Shown piece by piece: positions 50,006 to 60,323 of a stretch of DNA of 64,000 bases. Where the stretch lies: positions 1,178,001 through 1,242,000 of the forward strand of contig OZ220497.1 of assembly GCA_965116245.1 (NCBI GenBank). Reading direction: 5' to 3'. The DNA is from Poriferisodalis sp965116245. Its GTDB lineage: Bacteria > Actinomycetota > Acidimicrobiia > Acidimicrobiales > Poriferisodalaceae. The notes beneath the pieces were generated by a model, which ran no database searches, was not told the origin of the DNA, and saw only the letters and a program-made list of their open reading frames with translations. A program made the position numbers and the translations under genes. Within the stretch, counting starts at the first letter, position 1, and each line of letters begins with the position of its first letter.

Positions 50006-50656
50006 GTGACACCTGAGCCGCAGTCGCAAGAATTGTCGTGTGCCATTGACGCGGGCCCTCTCAACTTGAACTGCCCCAACTCGGAGTTGGGCGACCTCGA
50101 CTCGATGCTGGCTGACGACCCTGCTGTTGGCGAGGTACTTGTCTCGGGTCCCGAAATCGCCGCTCGAGTCGCCGAACTGGGCGGCCAGATCACAGATGAC
50201 TTCGCAGGCCGCCAGCCGCTACTTGTAGCGGTGCTCAAGGGTGCCGTGATGTTCGCTTCCGATCTCAGCCGCGCTATCGACTTGCCGATCGAAATGGACT
50301 TCATGGCGGTGTCGTCGTATGGCAGCAGCACCCGTTCTAGCGGTGTTGTCCGCATCCTCAAGGATCTCGATGTCGATATCGCCGGACGCGACGTGATCTT
50401 GGTTGAGGACATCGTTGAGAGCGGTCTCACGCTGTCCTACCTGCGTCGCAGCCTGCTGGCCCGCGGCCCCGCCAGCCTTGCCGTGTGCTCATTGCTAACG
50501 CGTGAGCACAACGGCAGCCTGGAAGGCCTCGTTGACTACATCGGCTTTCGCCTACCGCCAGTGTGGGTTATTGGTTACGGGCTGGATCTGGCACAAAAAT
50601 ATCGCAATCTGGCCGAAATACGCGCCTACGATGCTGCGGCACATGACACGTCATGA
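50006..50656 (+). CDS. hpt: Hypoxanthine phosphoribosyltransferase
   Basis: Salvages hypoxanthine/guanine using PRPP. 216 aa from GTG 50006; ATG 50105 ('MLADDPAVGEVLVS') would give the more usual length of about 183, so the start is uncertain. 'PLLVAVLKGAVMFASDLSRA', 'DFMAVSSYGSSTRSSGVVRI', the PRPP loop 'VILVEDIVESGLTLSYL' and 'YIGFRLPPVWVIGYGLD' are typical. Order tilS-hpt is common; ftsH, usually next, is not here. Confidence 0.95.
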   Translation: MTPEPQSQELSCAIDAGPLNLNCPNSELGDLDSMLADDPAVGEVLVSGPEIAARVAELGGQITDDFAGRQPLLVAVLKGAVMFASDLSRAIDLPIEMDFMAVSSYGSSTRSSGVVRILKDLDVDIAGRDVILVEDIVESGLTLSYLRRSLLARGPASLAVCSLLTREHNGSLEGLVDYIGFRLPPVWVIGYGLDLAQKYRNLAEIRAYDAAAHDTS

Positions 50657-50680
50657 TCAAACCAGCATGAACGCCAAGCC

Positions 50681-51190
50681 ATGAAGGGCAAGTGGGCGGA
50701 GGGCATTGAGCCCCGCAACTTGAGCTGGGTCGTCGCTGAACGTCTCGCTGTGTGTGAGCGTCCCGGTGGCTACGGCGCCAGTCACAGGCGCGTGCGCCGC
50801 CAGGAAGAGATCATTTGGCTACGACTCAACGACTTTGACGTTGTCGTTTCGCTCACCACCGCGCCGCACAATCTGCACAGCTACGCGGAGCTGAATCTGC
50901 CTCATTTGCATCGGCCCTGGCCTGAGTCTGATGACCTGGGCGAGTACCTATTGCAGGTTCGCGATGACCTGGAGCAGTTGGCTAGCGAAGGCAAGCGTGT
51001 GATCCTGCACAAAGACAACGTGGGTGAGGACATCTGCGGCTTCGTGGCCGCATATTTGCTGCTGTCAGGCAAGGTCCCCGCCGGTCCGCAGGCGACAGCC
51101 ATCACCGAGAGGATCTTCGGACAGCGAATCGGTCCCGAAGGACGCCGCGTGGTTGAAGTGGCGCTGGACGTGTGCGCTGATCGTGCTTGA
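50681..51190 (+). CDS. Dual-specificity-phosphatase-like protein with altered catalytic loop
   Basis: 169 aa from ATG 50681, 24 bases after hpt. The central part has the outline of a DSP/PTP-like domain: 'LRLNDFDVVVSLTTAPHN', 'LPHLHRPWPESDDLGEYLL', then 'KRVILHKDNVGEDICGFVA'. In active enzymes the last block reads H-C-x5-R; here Cys is Lys and Arg is Asp, so phosphatase activity is unlikely. It may instead bind a phosphate-bearing ligand or partner. The match is by pattern only and needs structure prediction. It lies between hpt and folB. Confidence 0.5.
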   Translation: MKGKWAEGIEPRNLSWVVAERLAVCERPGGYGASHRRVRRQEEIIWLRLNDFDVVVSLTTAPHNLHSYAELNLPHLHRPWPESDDLGEYLLQVRDDLEQLASEGKRVILHKDNVGEDICGFVAAYLLLSGKVPAGPQATAITERIFGQRIGPEGRRVVEVALDVCADRA

Positions 51191-51221
51191 TAAACTTGTC
51201 TAGTAGTTGTGCGCGGTGATC

Positions 51222-51617
51222 ATGCGAGCCGACTGTGTTGGAGACGCTCCGCCTAATGGTGATCGCATTGAGTTACGTGACTTGCGGGTCATGTGCGTGA
51301 TCGGGGCGCTGACTCACGAGCGCACCGCACCTCAGCCACTGCGCATTGATGTGGATCTGTACGCGGATCTGTGCCAAGCGGGTGCGTCAGACGATTTGAG
51401 CGCCACGGTGGATTACGGCACTGCCTGCAATCGCATCGTGTCACTATGCGACGACGCGCAACCCCAACTGCTTGAGCGATTGGCGGAGCTGATTGCAGCA
51501 GACTTGTGTCGTGAGAGCGCTGTGACCGCAGCCACTGTCACGGTCACCAAACTGCGCCCGCCCGTAGCGGCCGACCTCGGCACTAGCGCCGTGCGCATCA
51601 CCCGCCGCGCCCGCTGA
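51222..51617 (+). CDS. folB: Dihydroneopterin aldolase
   Basis: 131 aa from ATG 51222; GTG 51216 or TTG 51207 are also in frame. 'DRIELRDLRVMCVIGALTHE' starts the fold with the pterin-binding Glu in 'THER', and 'ATVTVTKLRPPVAADLGTSA' supplies the catalytic Lys. 'VDYGTACNRI' matches the family's V-D-Y-x-x-v. It converts dihydroneopterin to 6-hydroxymethyl-dihydropterin for folK, which begins 46 bases downstream. Confidence 0.9.
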   Translation: MRADCVGDAPPNGDRIELRDLRVMCVIGALTHERTAPQPLRIDVDLYADLCQAGASDDLSATVDYGTACNRIVSLCDDAQPQLLERLAELIAADLCRESAVTAATVTVTKLRPPVAADLGTSAVRITRRAR

Positions 51618-51663
51618 ACCTGTGAGCCTGCTGAGCCCATGATTGTGGGAGCCCGTTGAGCCC

Positions 51664-52167
51664 GTGAGCGCCAGGGCAGTGCCAGCTTTCGTGGGGTTGG
51701 GCGCGAACATCGGCAATCCCGCTGCGCAGCTAGCCGATGCTCTTGAGTCGTTGGACGCAGATGGTGTGCTAGTGGCCGTGTCGGGTGTGTACCTGAGCGC
51801 ACCTATCGGCCCAGCTCAGCCTCGGTATTGGAACTTGGTGGCAGAACTTCGGGTCACCGACGACCCTTACGAGTTGTTGGCCCGCTGCCAGGCTCTTGAG
51901 GCTTCAGCAAGGAGAGAGCGTAGTGAGCGTTGGGGCCCACGCACGTTGGATGTAGATGTGCTGTTGTTCGGTGAGCTAGCGATGCGCGAACCGAACCTAG
52001 AGATTCCTCACCCCCGCATACGCGAACGCCGATTCGTCCTAGACCCGTTGGCAGAGCTGGCACCCGAACTGGTGAGCGGTGACGAACTAGCGGCGGTCTC
52101 CGACCAGGACTGCCACCGCATCGGCGACGCCGGGATGTTGCGTGAGCAGCCAGCCGCGCAGGCGTAG
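51664..52167 (+). CDS. folK: 2-amino-4-hydroxy-6-hydroxymethyldihydropteridine pyrophosphokinase
   Basis: 167 aa from GTG 51664; GTG 51676 or TTG 51643 possible. 'VPAFVGLGANIGNPAAQLAD' is the N-terminal HPPK block, 'PIGPAQPRYWNLVAELRV' the middle, and 'ERWGPRTLDVDVLLFGEL' plus 'IPHPRIRERRFVLDPLAELA' the catalytic signature. It makes the pyrophosphorylated pterin used by dihydropteroate synthase, whose likely (divergent) gene lies separately at 59349. Short GAGCCCGTGAG-like repeats fill the gap after folB. Confidence 0.95.
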   Translation: MSARAVPAFVGLGANIGNPAAQLADALESLDADGVLVAVSGVYLSAPIGPAQPRYWNLVAELRVTDDPYELLARCQALEASARRERSERWGPRTLDVDVLLFGELAMREPNLEIPHPRIRERRFVLDPLAELAPELVSGDELAAVSDQDCHRIGDAGMLREQPAAQA

Positions 52168-52244
52168 CGCTAAGTCAGTTTTGCAAGCACGGAGCTCTGC
52201 AAGTCTCGCCAGGGCCGAGTCTTCGGCAGTCCGCCAGATTGCGC

Positions 52245-52290
52245 GTGTAAGATTGGCAGGCCATGTCGTGTATGATTGGCAGGGTATGTC
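52245..52290. repeat. 23-bp direct tandem repeat upstream of the fibronectin-type gene
   Basis: Units 52245-52267 and 52268-52290 share 20 of 23 bases (GTGTAwGATTGGCAGGscATGTC). Each begins with a -10-like TAAGAT or TATGAT. Could be duplicated promoter or operator elements. The second unit contains the upstream ATG 52286. Confidence 0.75.
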
Positions 52291-52409
52291 TGACAGCACG
52301 CATTCGTCTGGTCGGCGCGGTGAGGAACTAGGTTCTCTGGCACGCGTGAAGGGCTTAAGGTCCGATACCGCATCATTGCCGCCCCCCCCCCCGAGGCTGG
52401 GGTGCTGGT

Positions 52410-52417
<8 letters not shown>
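52286..52417 (+). other. Upstream open frame (43 codons) spanning a C11 tract
   Basis: ATG 52286 follows 'GGCAGGGT', and the frame crosses C11 (52382-52392) to stop at 52417, just past the ATG 52410 of the fibronectin-type gene. The two frames differ by one base: with C10 or C13 the leader would fuse in frame to the signal peptide. In the present state it may act as a leader ORF or be untranslated. The remainder of 52168-52285 has no gene. Confidence 0.45.
52382..52392. repeat. Poly-C tract of 11 upstream of a surface-protein gene
   Basis: Eleven C, 17 bases before ATG 52410. It could change by slippage and alter either leader frame or the spacing of expression signals. It is the second long C tract in the window, and both sit at 5' ends of exported-protein genes. 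Confidence 0.9.
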
Positions 52418-55286
<2,869 letters not shown>

Positions 55287-55396
55287 ACAACCTAACTGCG
55301 AAGCTGAACACAACACAATAAGATATAAAAATAGTCCCCGCAAACAGAGCAACACTGCCCACCAATCCATGTAGGCGAGGTTCGTTGATGGCAGCG

Positions 55397-56062
55397 TCAC
55401 GTATCGGGCGGTGTGTCAACTGGCTTTATGAACAGCCCTTCGGCGTTGACACAGAGTCCGTCCGGGCCGTATATCTCGGCGTGCTGGACGATCTTGCGGC
55501 CAGAGGTGCTCTGAATCCACGCCCGTAAGTGCAGCGGCTCGTTCAGCGGAGTAGCGGCGCGGTAGTGAACGGTGAGGCGACCGGTAAAGGCCTGCCTACC
55601 ACGCATCCGGTTGAGTGCCCCCATTAGTTCATCAAGGATGAGTGCGACCACGCCTCCGTGGGCGCGTTCGGGTGGTCCGGCGAACATGGGGTCTACGGTT
55701 GCGGTGCCGGTGACGGCACTGTCGGACTCCTTGTAGTACTTGACTTCGACCGATGCGGGATGTAAAACGCCTCCGCCGATCGAGAACGGATCGAACTCAA
55801 TCTCCTCACCAGGTTCAAGCGGCAAAGGGAAATACTGACCTCCGTAGATCTCACGTAGGTAAGGGCGCGAGAGCATGTCGTTGAGTTTGTCTCGAAGAGC
55901 GCCCTGTTCGAGCCGTGCCGCAGCGGACTCCAAGACTGCCGTGACCTCATCCAGCTCTGCGTCGTCAATCCGTCGATTGGCCAGTGCCCTGTTCAGACGA
56001 CGCACGGCAGCAGCAGCACGCGCAACAACGCTCCAGTCGGTTAGGTCTTCGTGTGTGTCCAC
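55397..56062 (-). CDS. PaaI-family thioesterase (hotdog fold)
   Basis: About 221 aa from GTG 56062; the frame is open to ATG 56182, which would overlap the ATPase gene by 95 bases. N-terminal helical region ('AAAAVRRLNRALANRRIDDA'), then a hotdog domain: 'PMFAGPPERAHGGVVALILD' with the HGG-x6-D-E active-site helix, 'FTGRLTVHYRAATPLNEPLH' and 'GRKIVQHAEIYGPDGLCVNA'. It probably hydrolyses acyl-CoA; the substrate is unknown. The start is uncertain. The 110 bases between it and the FN3-type gene are AT-rich with no gene. Confidence 0.82.
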   Translation of the reverse strand: MDTHEDLTDWSVVARAAAAVRRLNRALANRRIDDAELDEVTAVLESAAARLEQGALRDKLNDMLSRPYLREIYGGQYFPLPLEPGEEIEFDPFSIGGGVLHPASVEVKYYKESDSAVTGTATVDPMFAGPPERAHGGVVALILDELMGALNRMRGRQAFTGRLTVHYRAATPLNEPLHLRAWIQSTSGRKIVQHAEIYGPDGLCVNAEGLFIKPVDTPPDT

Positions 56063-56087
56063 GGCCAGCGACGCTAGCTGTCTTTGC

Positions 56088-57620
56088 TCATAACCAAAGC
56101 CGCTCTTTGGTTGCTCGGTAAGTCTGTGCTCCCACACATCGCAAGAAGGTCTCAAAGGGCAGCGTTCCAATGCCATCCGCATCGGGGCGGCGGACTGTAC
56201 ATCCAGGTGCGACCAAGTAGGCCTTGCTGTGAAAATGCTTGTACTGATCTATGAGTGCTGAGAGCCCCCGGCGGGAGTGCGTGGGGGACGAAGCGATTTC
56301 AAACGCAAGCATCTTGCCCTCAAACCCGTAGATCAGATCGACTTCGTTGTCCTTCTTGCTGCGCCAATAATGCAGCCGCTGACTTTCGACGCACGCTAGG
56401 GTATGCAAGGCGGACGCAGCGAGGTTCTCAAGCAACATACCTTGCTCCTTGTCGTCACTGATCGGTGCTATGCCTCGTCGCAACGTTGCACTGCGCACGG
56501 CACCGTCAACGAAGTAACACTTGCGCCCGCGTCTTTGGATATTGCCCTCGTGTCCGGAATAGTTGCCGAGCCTGAAAATCAGGTATGAGCGTTCTAGATA
56601 GGACAAGTATTTGTCTACGGTCGGTTGCGTGAGGCTCAGCTCATTCGCGAGCTTGCTTGGTGATAGAATACCTGTGATTTGGCCAGCTAGCGCGTACAGT
56701 AAGCGTTCTAGTTGCGCGACATTGCCAATGCCAGTGTACTCGGGAATGTCCTTATAGATTGTCTTTTCTACAGCGTCGTCCAAGAGAATCCGCTGTGATC
56801 TGAGCGCTACGTCTTCCAGTTGGTTCATGACAGCGCTGCCGTCGCGGTTGTGTTCGATTAGGTCGTCTAGACCTTGAAACAATAGCTCTGGAAACCCACC
56901 AACCATCATCAATATCATCCGCCAGACGTAATCCCGCTTCTCCGGATCTCCCGCGTGTCCTTGCGGCAATGTAGCCAACGTGTCGCTCAACGTCGCTGTG
57001 GTTACGAATGGTGTACTGCCTAGACGATCGCTCCAAGTAAACTCAAGAAACTCTTCGAGTTGGACGGGCATGAGGTGAATTTCTTGCCAGCGCCCGATAC
57101 CGCTTTCGGCCCTGCGGTCTCTGATTATCGCGGTACCGCTTGCGGTGGCAGCTATCTTGATCGGCCACTGTCCGTCGTAGAAGGTCTTCAACCACATATC
57201 CCAGCGATCCGCATAGACAATTTCGTCAATCATCAAAAACAAGGGGTTGTCTTCGGTGACGTCACGCTCAGCCAGGAGGCATCTGACCTGATCGCCTAGG
57301 CTTGATTCGGTCAACTCTGGGTGGTCCATTTGCAACCAAACTACGTTTCGCGGCGTCACGCCCTGGTTGAGCAAATGGCGAACTGTTTGACGTAGCACTG
57401 TTGTCTTGCCGACCCGGCGTGGACCGAGGATCACTTGGTGGCGCTTGGGTGTGTCCGTGTGCAGGCGACGCCAGAGCAGGGTCGCTAAGGGGCGTTCGCC
57501 TTCGGGTACCCACCCGCGCGGCAACTCACCGGTCCTGTGCCACGGGTTCAACTCGTCAATGACGCTGAGAAATCTGTCGTTGGCAAAACTGCTGAACTCT
57601 GACTGGGGCGCTGCGTTCAT
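56088..57620 (-). CDS. AAA+ ATPase with DUF4143 domain (second copy, degenerate nuclease site)
   Basis: 510 aa; ATG 57620 has GGGAGGG 5 bases upstream, preferred to ATG 57638. Walker A 'VILGPRRVGKTTVLRQTVRH', Walker B 'NPLFLMIDEIVYADRWDMW', a winged-helix part 'ANELSLTQPTVDKYLSYLER', and DUF4143 'KKDNEVDLIYGFEGKMLAFE' continuing I-A-S-S. The usual E-x-K of the PD-(D/E)xK site here is E-I-A, so nuclease activity is doubtful. Only distantly like the copy at 3252. The upstream region is very AT-rich with overlapping inverted repeats. Likely accessory. Confidence 0.85.
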   Translation of the reverse strand: MNAAPQSEFSSFANDRFLSVIDELNPWHRTGELPRGWVPEGERPLATLLWRRLHTDTPKRHQVILGPRRVGKTTVLRQTVRHLLNQGVTPRNVVWLQMDHPELTESSLGDQVRCLLAERDVTEDNPLFLMIDEIVYADRWDMWLKTFYDGQWPIKIAATASGTAIIRDRRAESGIGRWQEIHLMPVQLEEFLEFTWSDRLGSTPFVTTATLSDTLATLPQGHAGDPEKRDYVWRMILMMVGGFPELLFQGLDDLIEHNRDGSAVMNQLEDVALRSQRILLDDAVEKTIYKDIPEYTGIGNVAQLERLLYALAGQITGILSPSKLANELSLTQPTVDKYLSYLERSYLIFRLGNYSGHEGNIQRRGRKCYFVDGAVRSATLRRGIAPISDDKEQGMLLENLAASALHTLACVESQRLHYWRSKKDNEVDLIYGFEGKMLAFEIASSPTHSRRGLSALIDQYKHFHSKAYLVAPGCTVRRPDADGIGTLPFETFLRCVGAQTYRATKERLWL

Positions 57621-57670
57621 CGGACCCTCCCTGCCCATTCACGGAATCCAGCTATGGGCGTCATCACTAG

Positions 57671-57696
57671 CATTGTAGCATAACAATGTATTATGC
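57671..57696. promoter_or_regulatory. Overlapping inverted repeats upstream of the DUF4143 ATPase gene
   Basis: CATTGT (57671-57676) pairs with ACAATG (57683-57688), and GCATAA (57678-57683) pairs with TTATGC (57691-57696), so two palindromes interlock. The whole 57670-57720 stretch is AT-rich. It probably contains the promoter and an operator for the minus-strand ATPase gene. Confidence 0.5.
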
Positions 57697-57750
57697 AATA
57701 TCTATTACAACATAAAATACAAAGTGTGAGCGCGGGCGCAGGTGGGCCCA

Positions 57751-57834
57751 GAGCTTGCCTGGAGCGCATTCACCTCCGCTCCCGGAATCCGGTAGGTCCC
57801 AAGCTCGCGGAGGTGAATGCGCTCCAGGCAGCTC
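57751..57834. repeat. Long inverted repeat (28-29 base arms)
   Basis: Left arm 57751-57779 and right arm 57807-57834 are complementary over 24 consecutive bases and then over GAGC after one bulged base; the loop is 27 bases. On the plus strand the right arm is followed by a T-rich run (57835-57860). It lies between two divergent genes, where no terminator is expected. It could be a transcribed hairpin, a miniature mobile element or an attenuator before the dehydrogenase gene. Confidence 0.85.
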
Positions 57835-57929
57835 TTCGTTTGTTTCTTTCTTCGGTGCTTGTTGCTGCACCTATTGCGCGGGCGTTTCTGCTCGCGCCGG
57901 TTGCCTGCTACATCTGCTAGGCAACAGCC

Positions 57930-59324
57930 ATGACTGAAGGTGAGAGGGACGCGGCCGAGCCTGCGAGGCGCGGCAATACAGCCGAGCCTGTGAGGCACGT
58001 TGACTCGGCTGAGCTTGGTCGGCGCATCAGCACTGTGGCGATTGTTGGTGCTGGCACTATGGGTAGTGGCATTGCCGCGGTGTCGGCGAAGGCTGGCTGT
58101 TCGGTGCTACTGCTTGATGTTGACGAGGCCGCGGCCCAGCGGGCGCTTGAGGCTGTGGATCCCGCTGATCGGGATCTGATCAGCGTTGGCACGATCGACG
58201 ATCGGCTTGACGACATCGCTGGCTACGACTGGGTGTGCGAGGCTGTTGTGGAAGACCTCGCCGTAAAGCGCGAGCTGTTCGAACGCCTGGAAGCCATCCG
58301 CAGCGACGGCTCGGTCATCTCGTCAAACACTTCTGGCATTCCCTTGCGGCAGATCAGCGAGGGCATGGGTGAGCGTTTCCGGCGGGACGTGGCTATCACG
58401 CACTTCTTCAATCCCGTGCAGGTCATGAAGCTGCTTGAGCTAATACCTGGCGAGGACACCGAGCCCGACGTCATTGAGGCGTTTGCCCGGTTCGGCACTG
58501 AACGGCTGGGCAAGGGCGTGGTGCATGCCAAGGACACCGTGAACTTCATCGGCAACCGCATTGGCTGCTATTTCATGCTGTCGGGCTTGCACCTGGCCAA
58601 GCCATTCCTGGCTGACGGTATGACACCCGAGACCATTGACGCAGTGCTCGGCGCTCCGGTGGGCCTGCCGCCCACGGGTCTTTATGGGCTCATTGATCTG
58701 ATCGGCCTGGACGTAATGGAGTTGGTCGGAGCCAACTTGGCGCAGAATTTGCCGACTGGCGACCGCGGGTTGGAGTTCACAGAGTTTCCTGAGGCTGAGC
58801 GAGCCATGGCGGCCCGCAAACAGCTCGGGCGCAAAACCGGCGGTGGATTCAGTCGACGAACCAAAGCCGACGACGGGTCACGCAAGGCGGAGACGTTTGA
58901 TTTGCAGCGTGGCGAATGGCGTGCGGCGCTTGCACCGGACCTTGATGGGGTTCCGATGGATTTGGGTGAGGTGATGTTCGCCGACTCATCTCAGGGTGAA
59001 CTGGCCCGGCAAGTCTTCGGTGGCACACTCGCGTACGCGGCAGGCCTGGTGCCTGAGATAGCCGACGACATAGCGAACGTTGACAACGCGATTCGTTGGG
59101 GTTTCAACTGGGTGCACGGCCCCTTTGAGATGCTGGATCATCTAGGACCAGCGCGCGTGATTGACTTGATGCGAAGTGTCGGTACACCGCTGCCAGCCAT
59201 GTTGGCAACGCTTGAAGCCTCAGGGCGGTCCACGTTCTACAGTCAGTCCGCCGACGGCACTCCGATGCAACTGATGCCCGACGGCACGGTCGCACCAGTG
59301 GCACGCAGCCCAGCCGGTAGCTAA
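57930..59324 (+). CDS. 3-hydroxyacyl-CoA (3-hydroxybutyryl-CoA) dehydrogenase
   Basis: 464 aa. NAD-binding 'TVAIVGAGTMGSGIAAVSAK' lies after a 30-residue polar N-terminal stretch; 'DWVCEAVVEDLAVKRELFE', 'SSNTSGIPLRQISEGM', the catalytic region 'DVAITHFFNPVQVMKLLELI' and 'DTVNFIGNRIGCYFMLSGLH' follow. A second HAD C-terminal half ('IANVDNAIRWGFNWVHGPFE') near the end gives the double C-domain seen in FadB-like dehydrogenases, without the hydratase part. Functions in beta-oxidation or butyrate-type metabolism. The start of the open frame is at ATG 57930, where the ribosome binding site is weak. Confidence 0.92.
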   Translation: MTEGERDAAEPARRGNTAEPVRHVDSAELGRRISTVAIVGAGTMGSGIAAVSAKAGCSVLLLDVDEAAAQRALEAVDPADRDLISVGTIDDRLDDIAGYDWVCEAVVEDLAVKRELFERLEAIRSDGSVISSNTSGIPLRQISEGMGERFRRDVAITHFFNPVQVMKLLELIPGEDTEPDVIEAFARFGTERLGKGVVHAKDTVNFIGNRIGCYFMLSGLHLAKPFLADGMTPETIDAVLGAPVGLPPTGLYGLIDLIGLDVMELVGANLAQNLPTGDRGLEFTEFPEAERAMAARKQLGRKTGGGFSRRTKADDGSRKAETFDLQRGEWRAALAPDLDGVPMDLGEVMFADSSQGELARQVFGGTLAYAAGLVPEIADDIANVDNAIRWGFNWVHGPFEMLDHLGPARVIDLMRSVGTPLPAMLATLEASGRSTFYSQSADGTPMQLMPDGTVAPVARSPAGS

Positions 59325-59342
59325 ACCGGCGCCCCAGCCGGT
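59313..59342. terminator. Alternating GCCGGT/ACCGGC hairpin between convergent genes
   Basis: GCCGGT (59313-59318), ACCGGC (59325-59330) and GCCGGT (59337-59342) can form either of two six-base stems, between the dehydrogenase stop and the folP-like stop. Possible bidirectional terminator; short stems and no T-run make it tentative. Confidence 0.35.
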
Positions 59343-59348
59343 GAACTC

Positions 59349-60305
59349 TCAGCTAGTGGGTCGGACGATGGCATCGGTCATGCGGATCGCCTGAGTCATT
59401 TGGGCGGCGTCGTGTACCCGCACAACGTCAATTCCAGCGCAGATCGCGGCGGCAATCGTGGCGGCTGTACCGAACAACCGATCGTCAATCTCAGTGTTGG
59501 TGATCGCCCCTATGGTGGATTTGCGTGACGTTCCGATGAGCATCGGCAGCTCCAGCGTCCAGAACTCAGGTAAGCGGCGCATCATCTCGAGGTTTTGCGA
59601 TACTCCGAAACCGAAACCGAAACCTGGGTCGATGATGAGGCGCTCGGTACCCACACCCGCATCGGCGCAGATCTGCAGGCTGGCTGAGAGCCCGTCGGTC
59701 ACGTCGGTAACCAGATCAGTGTGGGGACGCCCACGTTGGTTATGCATCACCACAGCAGCCACACCGCGTTCAGCTACCAACGGAGCCATCTGTGGGTCCA
59801 GACGCAGGCCGGTGATGTCGTTCACTACGGTGGCACCAGCATCCAAAGCGGCTGCCGCCACCTCGGCCCAGGTGGTGTCCACCGAGATCGGCACATCGAG
59901 GTTGAGTTGCTTGAGTTCGTCGCGCACGGCCTCAATCACCTGCACGGCCCGCCTTAGCTCCACCTTGACCGGTGTCGGCTTGGCACCGGGCTGGCTGGAA
60001 GCGGCGCCTACGTCAATGATGTCGACACCATCGGTGGCCAAAGACCGGGTCAGCTTCGCTGCGTCATCAACCCGGTCGGCTACCCCGTCGCCCGAGAACG
60101 AGTCGTCTGTGGCGTTGACGATGCCCATCACAAAAGTGCGGGTGCCCCACTGCCAGCAAGGACCGCGACCCGGATTCCAGATTGGGTGCTGGTATCGGCG
60201 CCGTATTGGCCACATCGGCTGCGGCGACGGTTCCGGCGATCTTGGCTGTTTTGGCGGTGTTGGCGATGTCGCGGGCCAAGCCGACGGCGTCTGGGTGGCA
60301 GCCAT
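59349..60305 (-). CDS. folP: Dihydropteroate synthase-like protein with two altered active-site residues
   Basis: 318 aa from ATG 60305; ATG 60215 is possible, as the first 50 residues are Pro-rich. Pterin-binding TIM barrel: 'VMGIVNATDDSFSGDG', 'VDIIDVGAASSQPGAK' (usually D-x-G-x-E-S-T-R-P-G; Arg is Gln), 'VPISVDTTWAEVAAAALDAG', 'VVNDITG', 'LIIDPGFGFGFGVSQNLEMM' (the usual G-F-G-K-T has Phe-Gly for Lys-Thr), 'LIGTSRKSTIG' and 'VRVHDA'. The changed positions normally contact substrate, so it may be a FolP2-like non-canonical member. It lies 18 bases after the prenyl synthase gene, on the same strand. Confidence 0.82.
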   Translation of the reverse strand: MAATQTPSAWPATSPTPPKQPRSPEPSPQPMWPIRRRYQHPIWNPGRGPCWQWGTRTFVMGIVNATDDSFSGDGVADRVDDAAKLTRSLATDGVDIIDVGAASSQPGAKPTPVKVELRRAVQVIEAVRDELKQLNLDVPISVDTTWAEVAAAALDAGATVVNDITGLRLDPQMAPLVAERGVAAVVMHNQRGRPHTDLVTDVTDGLSASLQICADAGVGTERLIIDPGFGFGFGVSQNLEMMRRLPEFWTLELPMLIGTSRKSTIGAITNTEIDDRLFGTAATIAAAICAGIDVVRVHDAAQMTQAIRMTDAIVRPTS

Positions 60306-60323
60306 TGGAGGGCGCGCTTGAGG

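Noticed and set aside
57693..57920. Plus-strand 75-aa frame across the long inverted repeat
   Set aside because: It is explained by the inverted repeat itself; no ribosome binding site and no recognisable domain.
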